Source: Flavobacterium sp. (GTDB lineage: Bacteria > Bacteroidota > Bacteroidia > Flavobacteriales > Flavobacteriaceae). Taken from it: a stretch of 6,753 bases of DNA. The stretch lies in assembly GCA_030152225.1 (NCBI GenBank), contig JASLHL010000072.1:1-6753 (forward strand). The letters run 5' to 3'. Both the position numbers and the translations under genes were made by a program. Positions 6,741-6,753 of this stretch are shown in pieces; the first letter of the stretch is position 1; each line of letters begins with the position of its first letter. The notes beneath the pieces are model-generated. The model made no database searches, was not told the DNA's origin, and saw nothing but the letters and a program-made list of their open reading frames with translations.

Positions 6741-6753
6741 ATGCAAAAATAGA

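Noticed and set aside
6735..6746. A perfect 12-base palindrome, TTGCATATGCAA, across the guaA start codon.
   Set aside because: A 12-base palindrome is expected about once or twice by chance in a window of this size, and half of it is fixed by coding sequence. Without more upstream sequence it cannot be called an operator.

Overview
The window looks like an ordinary chromosomal segment of a member of the Bacteroidota, most likely Flavobacteriaceae. The evidence is the set of protein families present (a DUF3810 membrane protein, a LysM plus PBP1-like protein, a Bacteroidota-style type II NADH dehydrogenase), AT-rich intergenic DNA, the lack of clear Shine-Dalgarno sequences, and two matches to the TAnnTTTG promoter element used by this phylum. 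I could not place the genus. I see no rRNA, tRNA, CRISPR array, insertion sequence or phage gene.

Layout from left to right. Bases 2-841 (+) hold the C-terminal part of a DUF3810 membrane protein with an HEIAH zinc-protease-like motif; its start lies outside the window. It converges on a type II NADH dehydrogenase (847-2151, -). A hairpin at 809-837, inside the last codons of the DUF3810 gene, is well formed as the terminator of the NADH dehydrogenase. An AT-rich gap of 322 bases (2152-2473) follows. It holds a candidate promoter for the NADH dehydrogenase, a weak inverted repeat, and a strong terminator for the operon to its right.

That operon (transcribed right to left, 5144 to 2474) contains three genes: a secreted protein with four LysM domains and a periplasmic-binding-protein-like domain, an OsmC-family protein, and a small DUF3820 protein. 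Both junctions are TAATG stop/start overlaps, so the three are probably translated in a coupled way. Upstream, also on the minus strand, is a complete guaA (GMP synthase, 5214-6740). It is separated from the operon by 69 bases that hold an 11-bp hairpin with a promoter-like TATATTTG in its loop.

The genes do not form one obvious pathway. guaA makes GMP, ndh feeds electrons to quinone, OsmC handles thiol or hydroperoxide chemistry in the cytoplasm, and the LysM/PBP1 protein is exported and probably bound to peptidoglycan. The least understood and most interesting unit is the tightly coupled LysM/PBP1-OsmC-DUF3820 cassette. I found no strong case for a new defence or mobile system.
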